Below, piece after piece: positions 30,840 to 38,354 of a stretch of DNA of 64,000 nucleotides. Position 1 is the stretch's first letter. Every line of letters starts with the position of its first letter. The stretch is from Streptomyces tibetensis (GTDB lineage Bacteria; Actinomycetota; Actinomycetes; Streptomycetales; Streptomycetaceae). A model generated the notes under the pieces. That model saw nothing but the letters and a program-made list of their open reading frames with translations, was not told the origin of the DNA and made no database searches. The position numbers were made by a program, and so were the translations under genes. Where the stretch lies: assembly GCF_007655005.1 (NCBI RefSeq), contig NZ_SZVW01000005.1, forward strand, positions 248,001 through 312,000, in the 5' to 3' direction.

Positions 30840-32111
30840 ATGCGGTGGATCCATGCCGCGGGTAGGGGCCTCCTCGTTCTCGTCGTGGTCCTGACCGGCT
30901 ACGTCGCCGCCGGAGCGCAGGCGGGCGAGCCCTCCCGGGGCGGCCGCGGGCCGCTCACCCTGGCCACCGCGGGGGACCTCACCGGCTATCTCGGCCCTCT
31001 GCTGCAGGGCTGGAATCGTACCCACCCCGGTGAGAAGGTGACCCTCGTCGAGCTGCCGGACTCGGCCGACGAGACCCAGGCCCAGATGATCACCGATCTG
31101 CGCGACGGCGACCGCAGCCGGTTCGACGTGCTCAACATCGACGTCAACTGGACCCCGGAGTTCGCCGCGGCGGGCTGGATCAGGCCGCTGCCCCGGGACC
31201 GTTTCCCCCTGAAGACCTTTCTCCAGCCGGTCGTGGACACGGCGACCTACGACGGGCAGCTCTACGCCGTCCCGTACGTCACCAACGCCGGCCTGCTGCT
31301 GTACCGCAAGGACGTCCTCGCGAAGGAGGGCGTCGCACCGCCGCGCACCTGGGCGGAGCTGGAGCGGTACGCGAAGACCATCGCACCGAAGCACGGCCTC
31401 GACGGCTACGCCGGGCAGTTCCTGCCCTACGAGGGCCTCACCGTGAACGCGGCCGAGGCCGTCTACTCGGCGGGCGGCTCGATCCTCGGCGACGAGGGCG
31501 AGCGCGTCACCGTCGACTCGGCGGCGGCCCGCGAGGGCATCGGGTTCCTCGCGCGCGGGGTGCGCGAGGGCTGGATCCCCAAGGAAGCGCTGACGTACAA
31601 GGAGGAGGAGTCCAAGCAGGCCTTCCAGGACGGCCGGCTGCTCTTCCTGCGGAACTGGCCGTACGCCTACGTCGGTGCCTCCGCCCCCGGTTCGAAGGTC
31701 GCCGGGAAGGTCGGTGCCGTACCCCTGCCCGGGCCCGACGGGCCGGGGACCAGTGTCCTCGGCGGCTCCAACCTGGCCGTCAGCGCGCATGCGCGCCACC
31801 CGGACTCGGCGGCCCGCCTGATCGCTTACCTCACCAGTGAGCGCGTCCAGCGGCAGGTCCTCACGCGCGGCGCGCTGCCGCCGGTGCGGGCCGATCTCTA
31901 CCGGGATCCCGCGCTGATCCGCAGGTTCCCCTACCTGCCGACCCTGCGGACGAGCGTCCTCGCGGCCGAGCCGCGCCCCAAGAGCCCCCGGTACGGCCAG
32001 GTGAGCCTGGTGGTGCAGGCGGTCGTGCACGACGCGATGACGGGGCACCAGACGCCCGCCGCGGCGGTGCGACGACTGGCGCGAGAGCTCGCCGTGATCT
32101 CGCGCGGCTAG
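30840..32111 (+). CDS. Orphan extracellular solute-binding protein (sugar type)
   Basis: A 423-aa exported binding protein of the family 1 (MalE-like) fold. The signal peptide (LLVLVVVLTGYVAAGAQAG) has no lipobox cysteine, so the product should be secreted or tethered by an uncleaved signal rather than lipidated. The mature part begins LTLATAGDLTGYLGPLLQGWN and includes YDGQLYAVPYVTNAGLLLYRKDVL, typical of sugar-binding proteins. ATG at 30840 has GGGAGGA 5-6 nt upstream. No permease gene accompanies it; the next importer (33988 onward) has its own binding protein. It is flanked on both sides by copies of the same dyad (30769 and 32132), so it may belong to the PadR regulon. Confidence 0.88.
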   Translation: MRWIHAAGRGLLVLVVVLTGYVAAGAQAGEPSRGGRGPLTLATAGDLTGYLGPLLQGWNRTHPGEKVTLVELPDSADETQAQMITDLRDGDRSRFDVLNIDVNWTPEFAAAGWIRPLPRDRFPLKTFLQPVVDTATYDGQLYAVPYVTNAGLLLYRKDVLAKEGVAPPRTWAELERYAKTIAPKHGLDGYAGQFLPYEGLTVNAAEAVYSAGGSILGDEGERVTVDSAAAREGIGFLARGVREGWIPKEALTYKEEESKQAFQDGRLLFLRNWPYAYVGASAPGSKVAGKVGAVPLPGPDGPGTSVLGGSNLAVSAHARHPDSAARLIAYLTSERVQRQVLTRGALPPVRADLYRDPALIRRFPYLPTLRTSVLAAEPRPKSPRYGQVSLVVQAVVHDAMTGHQTPAAAVRRLARELAVISRG

Positions 32112-32131
32112 CGCTTTCTACGACCCTTCCT

Positions 32132-32146
32132 ACTTACTTGTTAGGT
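32132..32146. promoter_or_regulatory. Putative PadR-like operator, site 2
   Basis: On the minus strand this reads TTACCT-AAC-AAGTAA, sharing the core TACCTAACARGTA with site 1. It lies 20 bp after the binding-protein gene and about 170 bp before the glucosidase gene. Confidence 0.45.
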
Positions 32147-32184
32147 AACGCGGGCATCTCATCTCACTGATAATTGCCCCGGTA

Positions 32185-32200
32185 TGCCCATATTTGGGCA
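32185..32200. promoter_or_regulatory. Palindrome upstream of the glucosidase gene
   Basis: TGCCCA-TATT-TGGGCA, perfect 6-bp arms with a 4-nt spacer in an unusually AT-rich intergenic stretch. It could be an operator or a weak terminator for the upstream gene. Confidence 0.4.
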
Positions 32201-32231
32201 CCCCAACCGCTCGATATCTGCTGTCTTTTCA

Positions 32232-32262
32232 TTGACACCCTCTCGACACGTCTACTTAACAT
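32232..32262 (+). promoter_or_regulatory. Putative sigma-70-type promoter of the glucosidase/ABC operon
   Basis: TTGACA at 32232-32237 and TAACAT at 32257-32262, spacing 19 (or TTAACA with 18). This is the best match to the vegetative consensus in the window. Confidence 0.6.
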
Positions 32263-32303
32263 GCATGCATAACCGCTGCCCTCCTCAGAGACAGGTCGAT
32301 CGG

Positions 32304-33920
32304 TTGAACAGGCACCACTGGTGGCGTGACGCAGTGATCTATCAGGTGTACGTCCGCAGCTTCCTCGACAGCACCGGCGACGGCATCGGCGACCTCGCCG
32401 GCGTCCGGGCCGGACTGCCGTACCTCAAGAAGCTCGGCGTCGACGGAATCTGGCTGAGCCCCTTCTATCCCTCGCCGCAGCACGACCACGGCTACGACGT
32501 GGCCGACTACTGCGACGTCGACCCGCTCTTCGGCGACCTCGACGAGTTCGACCGGCTGGTGGGGGCCGCGCGGCGGCTGGGCATCAAGGTGCTGCTCGAC
32601 ATCGTCCCGAACCACTGCTCCAGCGAGCACCCCTGGTTCCGCGAGGCGCTCGCCGCCCCCGCCGGCAGCCCGGCCCGGGCCCGCTTCCACTTCGCCGACG
32701 GCCGCGGTCCGGACGGCGCCGAGCCGCCCAACAACTGGCACGCCATGTTCGGCGGCCCGGCGTGGAGCCGGGTCACCGAGCCGGACGGGACGCCCGGCCA
32801 GTGGTACCTGCACATGTTCACGCCCGAGCAGCCCGACTGGAACTGGCGCGACCCAAAGGTCGCCGCCGAGTTCGACCGGGTGCTGCGTTTCTGGCTCGAC
32901 CGGGGGGTCGACGGCTTCCGCATCGACGTCGCCGCCGGCCTCTACAAGCACCCCGAGCTGCCCGACTCCGACGACCCGGAGGCCGACGCCCGCACCCGCG
33001 ACTCGGTCAACCCGCTCGCCTGGAACCAGCCCGAGGTGCACGACGTGTGGCGCCGCTGGCGCTCCATATGCGAGGAGTACACCCAGCGCGACGACCGCGA
33101 ACGCCTCCTCGTCGGCGAGGTGTCCGTCCCGACCGCCCGCGAGCACGCACGGTACGTCCGCCCCGACGAACTGCACCAGGCGTTCTTCTTCGACCTGCTC
33201 AGCGCCTCCTGGGACGCCGACGCCTTCCGCAAGGTCATCTCGGAGGCCATGCAGGACATCGCCGGAACCGGCTCGACCGTCACCTGGGTCCTCAACAACC
33301 ACGACCAGGTCCGCACCGTCACCCGCTACGGCGAGGCCGCCACCGAGGGCAGTGGCCTCGGCGCCGCCCGCGCCCGCGCCGCCGCGCTGCTCATGCTGGC
33401 CCTGCCCGGCGCCGCCTACATCTACCAGGGCGAGGAGCTCGGGCTGCCGGAGGTCGTCGACCTGCCCGACGACGTGCTCACCGACCCGATCTTCCGCCGC
33501 ACCGGCAGCCGCGCCCGTATCCGCGACGGCTGCCGTGTGCCCCTGCCCTGGTCGGGCCAGGCCTCACCGTTCGGCTTCACGCCCGGCGTGGAGAGCGCCA
33601 AGCCCTGGCTGCCACAGCCGGAGTACTTCGCCGAGTACGCCACCGACCGCGCCCTCGCCGACACCCGCTCCTTCTGGCACCTGTACCGCGACGGCCTCCA
33701 ACTGCGCGCCGCACTGCCCCAGTTGGGTGAGGGCGCACTGCGCTGGCTGGACGCCCCGCCCGGCGTCCTGGCCTTCGAACGCGGCGACCTGGTGTGCGCC
33801 GTCAACTTCGGTACGGCCCCCACCCCCGCGCCGGTCCCCGGCGCCCCCCTGCTCGCCAGCGGCCCCTGCCCGCCCGGAGTGCTCTCCGGCTCGACGGCCG
33901 CCTGGTGGATCCGTTCCTGA
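32304..33920 (+). CDS. GH13 alpha-glucosidase / alpha-amylase family enzyme
   Basis: A 538-aa cytoplasmic glycoside hydrolase family 13 enzyme that probably hydrolyses imported alpha-1,4- or alpha-1,6-linked oligosaccharides. The barrel begins WWRDAVIYQVYVRSFLDSTGDGIGDLAGV. Conserved regions: DIVPNHCSSEHPWF, DGFRIDVA with nucleophile Asp208, LLVGEV with acid/base Glu272, and NNHDQ with Asp334. No signal peptide. I use the TTG at 32304 because family members begin just before HHWWRDAV; an in-frame ATG at 32265 would add 13 residues but falls at or before the predicted transcription start. It heads an operon with a binding protein and two permeases, a typical alpha-glucoside uptake unit. Confidence 0.88.
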   Translation: MNRHHWWRDAVIYQVYVRSFLDSTGDGIGDLAGVRAGLPYLKKLGVDGIWLSPFYPSPQHDHGYDVADYCDVDPLFGDLDEFDRLVGAARRLGIKVLLDIVPNHCSSEHPWFREALAAPAGSPARARFHFADGRGPDGAEPPNNWHAMFGGPAWSRVTEPDGTPGQWYLHMFTPEQPDWNWRDPKVAAEFDRVLRFWLDRGVDGFRIDVAAGLYKHPELPDSDDPEADARTRDSVNPLAWNQPEVHDVWRRWRSICEEYTQRDDRERLLVGEVSVPTAREHARYVRPDELHQAFFFDLLSASWDADAFRKVISEAMQDIAGTGSTVTWVLNNHDQVRTVTRYGEAATEGSGLGAARARAAALLMLALPGAAYIYQGEELGLPEVVDLPDDVLTDPIFRRTGSRARIRDGCRVPLPWSGQASPFGFTPGVESAKPWLPQPEYFAEYATDRALADTRSFWHLYRDGLQLRAALPQLGEGALRWLDAPPGVLAFERGDLVCAVNFGTAPTPAPVPGAPLLASGPCPPGVLSGSTAAWWIRS

Positions 33921-33944
33921 ACGACCCACGAGAGCACGTCCCGC

Positions 33945-33959
33945 AAGCGAACGCTTCGC
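33945..33959. promoter_or_regulatory. Putative LacI-family operator before the sugar-binding-protein gene
   Basis: AAGCG-AA-CGCTT (33945-33956) overlaps GCGAA-CGC-TTCGC (33947-33959). Such CG-rich dyads are typical LacI-family sites; it sits in the 67-bp gap before the binding-protein gene. Confidence 0.45.
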
Positions 33960-33987
33960 AAGTCAACTCCCCGAAGGGACATCAACG

Positions 33988-35313
33988 ATGATGCGACGAC
34001 GTACCACCCTGCTCACCGGCTGCACCGCCCTCTCCCTGGCGCTCGGCGCGACCGCCTGCGGCGGCGGACCCGTCTCGGCCGGCGGTGGCGACAAGGCGCT
34101 CAGCGGCCAGTCGGTCACCGTGGCCGGCGTCTGGTCCGGCACCGAGCAGAAGAACTTCCAGAAGGTGCTCGACGCCTTCACCGAGAAGACCGGCGCCAAG
34201 ACGCAGTTCACGTCCACCGGCGACAACGTCTCCACCGTCGTCGGCAGCAAGATCGAGGGCGGCAACGCCCCCGACGTCGTGATGGTCCCGCAGGTCGGCG
34301 TCCTCAAGCAGTTCGCCCAGAAGGGCTGGCTCAAGCCGCTGTCGAAGAAGACCGAGCAGGCCGTCGACGCCGGGTACGCCCCCGTGTGGAAGAAGTACGG
34401 CAGCGTCGACGGCACCCTCTACGGCCTGTACTTCAAGGCCGCTCACAAGTCGACCGTCTGGTACAGCCCCGACGCCCTCCAGCAGGCCGGTGTGAAGCCC
34501 CCGAAGAGCTACGACGACATGCTCAAGGCCGGGCAGACCGTGTCCGACTCCGGCCTCGCCGCGTTCTCCGTCGCCGGGCAGGACGGCTGGACCCTCACCG
34601 ACTGGTTCGAGAACGTCTACCTCTCCCAGGCCGGCCCCGAGAAGTACGACGCCCTCGCCGCCCACAAGCTGAAGTGGACCGACGCGTCCGTCGTCGACGC
34701 CCTCACCACGCTCGGCAAGCTCTTCAAGGACAAGCAGCTCATCGCGGGCGGCCAGAAGGGCGCCCTGAACACCGACTTCCCCGGCTCGGTCGAGAAGGTG
34801 TTCGGCCCGGAGCCCGAGGCCGGCATGGTCTATGAGGGCGACTTCGTCGCCGGTGTGGCCAAGGACCAGTTCGGCAAGAAGGTCGGCCAGGACGCGAACT
34901 TCTTCCCGTTCCCGGCCGTCGGCGGCGGTGAGGCGCCGGTCGTCAGCGGCGGTGACGCAGCCGTCGTCCTCAAGGACGGCAAGAACCAGAAGGCCGCCCA
35001 GGCCCTCCTGGAGTACCTGTCGACACCCGAGGCCTCCGCGGTGTGGGCCGAGGCGGGCGGCTTCCTCTCCCCGAACAAGAAGGTCGACCTCGCCTCCTAC
35101 GGCGACGATGTCACCCGCGCCACCGCCAAGTCCCTCGTCCAGGCCGGGGACTCGGTCCGCTTCGACATGTCCGACCAGGCCCCTGCTGCCTTCGGCGGCA
35201 CGAAGGGCGCCGGCGAGTGGAAGCTCCTCCAGGACTTCCTGCGCGACCCGTCCGACCCGAAGGGCACCGCGGCGAAGCTGGAGGCCGCGGCGGCCAAGGC
35301 GTACCAGGACTGA
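33988..35313 (+). CDS. Sugar ABC transporter substrate-binding lipoprotein
   Basis: A 441-aa lipoprotein of the MalE-like family. Signal peptide MMRRRTTLLTGCTALSLALG ends at the lipobox-like ATAC with the predicted lipidated Cys near residue 24. The mature protein starts with a Gly-rich linker, then LSGQSVTVAGVWSGTEQKNFQKVLDAF. Later segments YGLYFKAAHKSTVWYSPDAL and GDAAVVLKDGKNQKAAQALLEYLSTPEAS fit alpha-glucoside binding proteins. The first of two adjacent ATG codons (33988) has AAGGGA 8 nt upstream. It follows the glucosidase by 67 bp and precedes two permeases, so the bound ligand is probably a maltose- or trehalose-like alpha-glucoside. Confidence 0.93.
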   Translation: MMRRRTTLLTGCTALSLALGATACGGGPVSAGGGDKALSGQSVTVAGVWSGTEQKNFQKVLDAFTEKTGAKTQFTSTGDNVSTVVGSKIEGGNAPDVVMVPQVGVLKQFAQKGWLKPLSKKTEQAVDAGYAPVWKKYGSVDGTLYGLYFKAAHKSTVWYSPDALQQAGVKPPKSYDDMLKAGQTVSDSGLAAFSVAGQDGWTLTDWFENVYLSQAGPEKYDALAAHKLKWTDASVVDALTTLGKLFKDKQLIAGGQKGALNTDFPGSVEKVFGPEPEAGMVYEGDFVAGVAKDQFGKKVGQDANFFPFPAVGGGEAPVVSGGDAAVVLKDGKNQKAAQALLEYLSTPEASAVWAEAGGFLSPNKKVDLASYGDDVTRATAKSLVQAGDSVRFDMSDQAPAAFGGTKGAGEWKLLQDFLRDPSDPKGTAAKLEAAAAKAYQD

Positions 35314-35319
35314 TACGCG

Positions 35320-36681
35320 ATGACAGCGACCCTCGTGAAAGAGACGAGTTCCCCACCGCCCGGCCCGGTCGCCGACCGCACCCGGCGACTGCGTCGGCGG
35401 GGGAAGATCATCGCCCTGCTGTTCGTGCTGCCCGCACTGCTGCTGCTCGGCGCGCTCGTCGTCTACCCCGTGCTGTTCAGCATCGGCCGCAGCTTCTTCG
35501 ACGCCTCGGGGACGAGCTTCGTCGGCGGCGACAACTACGCCGAGATGTTCCGTGATCCGGCGACCCTCAAGGCCGTCCGCAACACGGCCATCTGGGTCGT
35601 CATCGCCCCGGCCCTGCTCACCGGCCTCGGGCTGATCCTCGCCGTGCTGGTGGAGAAGGTCCGCTGGGCCACGGCCTTCAAGCTGCTCCTCTTCATGCCG
35701 ATGGCCGTCTCCTTCCTCGCCGCCGGCATCATCTTCCGGCTCGCCTACGACGAGGACCCCGACAAGGGCGTGCTCAACGCCGCGGTCGTCTCCGTCCACG
35801 ACGCCTTCAAGGGGGAGTCCTCCTACCCGACGGCCCGGGCGCGCGACGCCCACGGCCTGACGAAGGAGAAGGACGGCTCGTACCGCACGAGCACGAGCGT
35901 GGCGCCCGGGGACGCGGTGGCGCTGGGCCTGGTCGGCGTGCAGCCCGACGATCTGCCGGGCGGGGCCGAGTCGGCGTACGCGGCGGCGGGGCGCAAGGCC
36001 GGCCCCGACGAACTGCGCGGTGTCGTCTACCTGGACTTCACGCCCGGCGGCGGAGGGGAGCAGGGCAAGGTCGACCGGCGGGAGAGCGGACTGCCCGAGA
36101 TGAAGGTCGAGGCGGTCCGCGACGGCGAGACGATCGCCACGACCACCACGGCCGCCGACGGCTCCTTCCGCTTCCAGGGCCTCGCATCGGGCTCCTACGA
36201 GGTGAGACTGCCGTCGTCGAACTTCGCCCAGCCCTACGAGGGCGTCTCCTGGCTCGGGCCGGCGCTCGTCACCCCGGCGATCATCGGCGCCTACCTGTGG
36301 ATCTGGACCGGCTTCGCCATGGTGCTGATCGGGGCGGGCCTGTCGACGCTGCCGCGGGACGCCCTGGAGGCGGCGCGGATGGACGGCGCGAACGAGTGGC
36401 AGATCTTCCGGCGTATCACCGTGCCGCTGCTGGCGCCGGTGCTGTCGGTCGTGTTCATCACCCTCGTCATCAACGTGATGAAGGTCTTCGACCTCGTCTA
36501 CATCATCGCGCCCGGCCCCGTGCAGGAGGACGCGACCGTCCTCGCGACGCAGATGTGGCTGGTGTCGTTCGGCGGCGGCAACAACCAGGGGCTCGGCAGC
36601 GCCCTCGGCGTACTCCTGCTGCTGCTGGTCGTCCCGGCCATGGTGTTCAACGTCCGCCGCTTCCGAAGGAGTCAACGATGA
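35320..36681 (+). CDS. Sugar ABC permease (MalF-like) with inserted Ig-like domain
   Basis: A 453-aa permease of the MalF type. Helices 1-3 lie before about residue 145 (for example ALLFVLPALLLLGALVVYPVLF). About 160 residues are then inserted before the next helix (GPALVTPAIIGAYLWIW). The insert includes a Cna-B/SdrD-B-like beta-sandwich (about 234-302) with GVVYLDF, ESGLPEMKVEAVRDGE, AADGSFRFQGLASGSYEV. The EAA loop ALEAARMDGANEWQIFRRITVPLL, which docks on the ATPase, is intact. Normal actinobacterial permeases of this type have about 300 residues, so the insert accounts for the extra length. ATG is 6 bp after the binding-protein stop; the gene overlaps the next permease by 4 nt. No ATPase gene is in the operon; a shared MsiK-type ATPase is expected. 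Confidence 0.92.
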   Translation: MTATLVKETSSPPPGPVADRTRRLRRRGKIIALLFVLPALLLLGALVVYPVLFSIGRSFFDASGTSFVGGDNYAEMFRDPATLKAVRNTAIWVVIAPALLTGLGLILAVLVEKVRWATAFKLLLFMPMAVSFLAAGIIFRLAYDEDPDKGVLNAAVVSVHDAFKGESSYPTARARDAHGLTKEKDGSYRTSTSVAPGDAVALGLVGVQPDDLPGGAESAYAAAGRKAGPDELRGVVYLDFTPGGGGEQGKVDRRESGLPEMKVEAVRDGETIATTTTAADGSFRFQGLASGSYEVRLPSSNFAQPYEGVSWLGPALVTPAIIGAYLWIWTGFAMVLIGAGLSTLPRDALEAARMDGANEWQIFRRITVPLLAPVLSVVFITLVINVMKVFDLVYIIAPGPVQEDATVLATQMWLVSFGGGNNQGLGSALGVLLLLLVVPAMVFNVRRFRRSQR

Positions 36682-37517
36682 ACGCGGTTCGGCGCGGGTT
36701 GGGCAACGGGGCCGTCCAAGCCTTTCTGGTGCTGATCGGCCTGGTGTGGATGACGCCCCTGGCCGGGCTGTTCCTGTCCTCGCTGCGGTCCGCCGAGGAC
36801 ACGGCCAAAGGCGGCTGGTGGACGGTGTTCTCCAGCCCCGGGCAGCTGTCCTTCGACAACTACTCGTCGCTGCTGGGGAACGCCGGGATCACGCAGGCGT
36901 TCTGGAACACGGTGCTGATATCGGTGCCGACGACGGTTCTGGTCGTGGTGATCGCGGCACTCGCGGGGTACGCCTTCGCGTGGCTGGACTTCCCCGGGCG
37001 GGAGACGGTCTTCCTGGTCGTCGTCGCGCTGCTGGTGGTGCCCGTGCAGATCGGACTGCTGCCGGTCGCGAAACTCTTCGGGCAGCTGGGCCTGTTCGGC
37101 ACGATCCCCGGTGTCGTCCTCTTCCACGTGGCCTACGGCCTGCCGTTCGCGGTGTTCCTGCTGCGGAACTACTTCGCCGAGATGCCGAAGGAGATGCTGG
37201 AGGCGGCGCGCATGGACGGGGGCAGCGAGTGGCGTATCTTCACGCGGCTGGTCCTGCCCGTCGGGCGGCCGGCGATCGCTTCCCTGGCCATCTTCCAGTT
37301 CCTGTGGGTGTGGAACGACATGCTGGTGGCGCTGCTGTTCGCGGACAGCGCCTCCCAGCCGCTGACCGTGGAACTCCAGTCCCAGATACGCCAGTTCGGA
37401 AGCAACATCGATGTTCTGGCGCCCGGGGCGTTCGTGTCCCTGGTCGTCCCTGTCGTCGTGTTCTTCGCGTTCCAGAGGCACTTCGTGCAGGGCGTGATGG
37501 CCGGGTCGGTGAAGTAG
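36678..37517 (+). CDS. Sugar ABC permease (MalG-like)
   Basis: A 279-aa permease with six helices and the EAA loop MLEAARMDGGSEWRIFTRLVLPVGRP. N-terminal helix AFLVLIGLVWMTPLAGLFLSSL and the periplasmic segment with FDNYSSLLG are typical of MalG-type subunits that pair with a MalF-type partner. ATG at 36678 overlaps the upstream TGA (ATGA) and has AAGGAG 6 nt upstream; longer frames in this phase are shadows of the first permease. Last gene of the glucosidase-importer operon, closed by a perfect 15-bp hairpin. Confidence 0.94.
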   Translation: MNAVRRGLGNGAVQAFLVLIGLVWMTPLAGLFLSSLRSAEDTAKGGWWTVFSSPGQLSFDNYSSLLGNAGITQAFWNTVLISVPTTVLVVVIAALAGYAFAWLDFPGRETVFLVVVALLVVPVQIGLLPVAKLFGQLGLFGTIPGVVLFHVAYGLPFAVFLLRNYFAEMPKEMLEAARMDGGSEWRIFTRLVLPVGRPAIASLAIFQFLWVWNDMLVALLFADSASQPLTVELQSQIRQFGSNIDVLAPGAFVSLVVPVVVFFAFQRHFVQGVMAGSVK

Positions 37518-37528
37518 CACATGCGTTC

Positions 37529-37561
37529 CGGGCCCCCACTCCGCTACGGAGTGGGGGCCCG
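37529..37561. terminator. Bidirectional terminator between the sugar importer and pgl
   Basis: A perfect 15-bp stem (37529-37543 with 37547-37561) and 3-nt loop between convergent operons. Confidence 0.8.
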
Positions 37562-37568
37562 AGGACGT

Positions 37569-38354
37569 TCACGGTGATGCCGGCGGATACAGCGAACGCG
37601 GCAGTTGGGAAGCCGCCGCGCCGTCCAGCAGCCACAGGGTCCGGCTCCTGCCGTACGCCCCCGCCGCCGGTGCCTGGATCTCCCCGGCTCCCGAGAGGGC
37701 GATCGCCGCGGCCTGGGCCTTGTCCTCACCCGCGGCCAGGAGCCATACCTCCCGCGCCGCCCGGATCGCCGGCAGGGTCAGCGTCACACGGGTCGGCGGG
37801 GGCTTCGGCGCGCCGTGGACGCCGACGACCGTACGCTCCGTCTCACGTACCGCCGGCAGCTCCGGGAACAGCGACGCCACATGCGTGTCCGGGCCGACGC
37901 CCAGCATCAGCACGTCGAACGTGGGCACGGGCCCGTGGTTCTCCGGGCCCGCCGCCGATGCCAGCTCCTCCGCGTAGGCGGCAGCCGCCGCGTCCACGTC
38001 GGTGCCGTGCGGCCCGTCCGACGCGGGCATCGCGTGCACCCGCTTCGGATCGAGCGGCACCGAGTCGAGGAGAGCCTCCCTCGCCTGGGTGACGTTGCGC
38101 TCGGGGTCGCCCTCGGGCAGGAACCTCTCGTCACCCCACCACAGGTCGAGCCGGCTCCAGTCGATGGCGTCCCGGGCGGGCGCGGCGGCCAGCGCGGCCA
38201 GCAGGCCGTTGCCGTTGCGGCCGCCCGTCAGGACCACGGACGCCGAACCCCGGGAGGCCTGCGCGTCCACGATCCTGGTGATCAGCCGGGCCGCCGCGGC
38301 CTGCGCCATCAGCTCCTTGTCGCGGTGGACGACCAGCTGCGGTGCCGTACTCAC
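37569..38354 (-). CDS. pgl: 6-phosphogluconolactonase
   Basis: A 261-aa Pgl/DevB, hydrolysing 6-phosphogluconolactone to 6-phosphogluconate. Signatures: ASVVLTGGRNGNGLLAAL, WSRLDLWWGDERFLPEGDPERN and VLMLGVGPDTHVASLFPE; the canonical family reads GG..G with GxGxDGHxASLFP, so here the GPDTHVASLFP motif has Thr where Gly is common. The GTG at 38354 overlaps the opcA stop (GTGA). It is the last gene of the pentose phosphate set tkt-tal-zwf-opcA-pgl, matching the reaction order of the oxidative branch. Confidence 0.92.
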   Translation of the reverse strand: MSTAPQLVVHRDKELMAQAAAARLITRIVDAQASRGSASVVLTGGRNGNGLLAALAAAPARDAIDWSRLDLWWGDERFLPEGDPERNVTQAREALLDSVPLDPKRVHAMPASDGPHGTDVDAAAAAYAEELASAAGPENHGPVPTFDVLMLGVGPDTHVASLFPELPAVRETERTVVGVHGAPKPPPTRVTLTLPAIRAAREVWLLAAGEDKAQAAAIALSGAGEIQAPAAGAYGRSRTLWLLDGAAASQLPRSLYPPASP

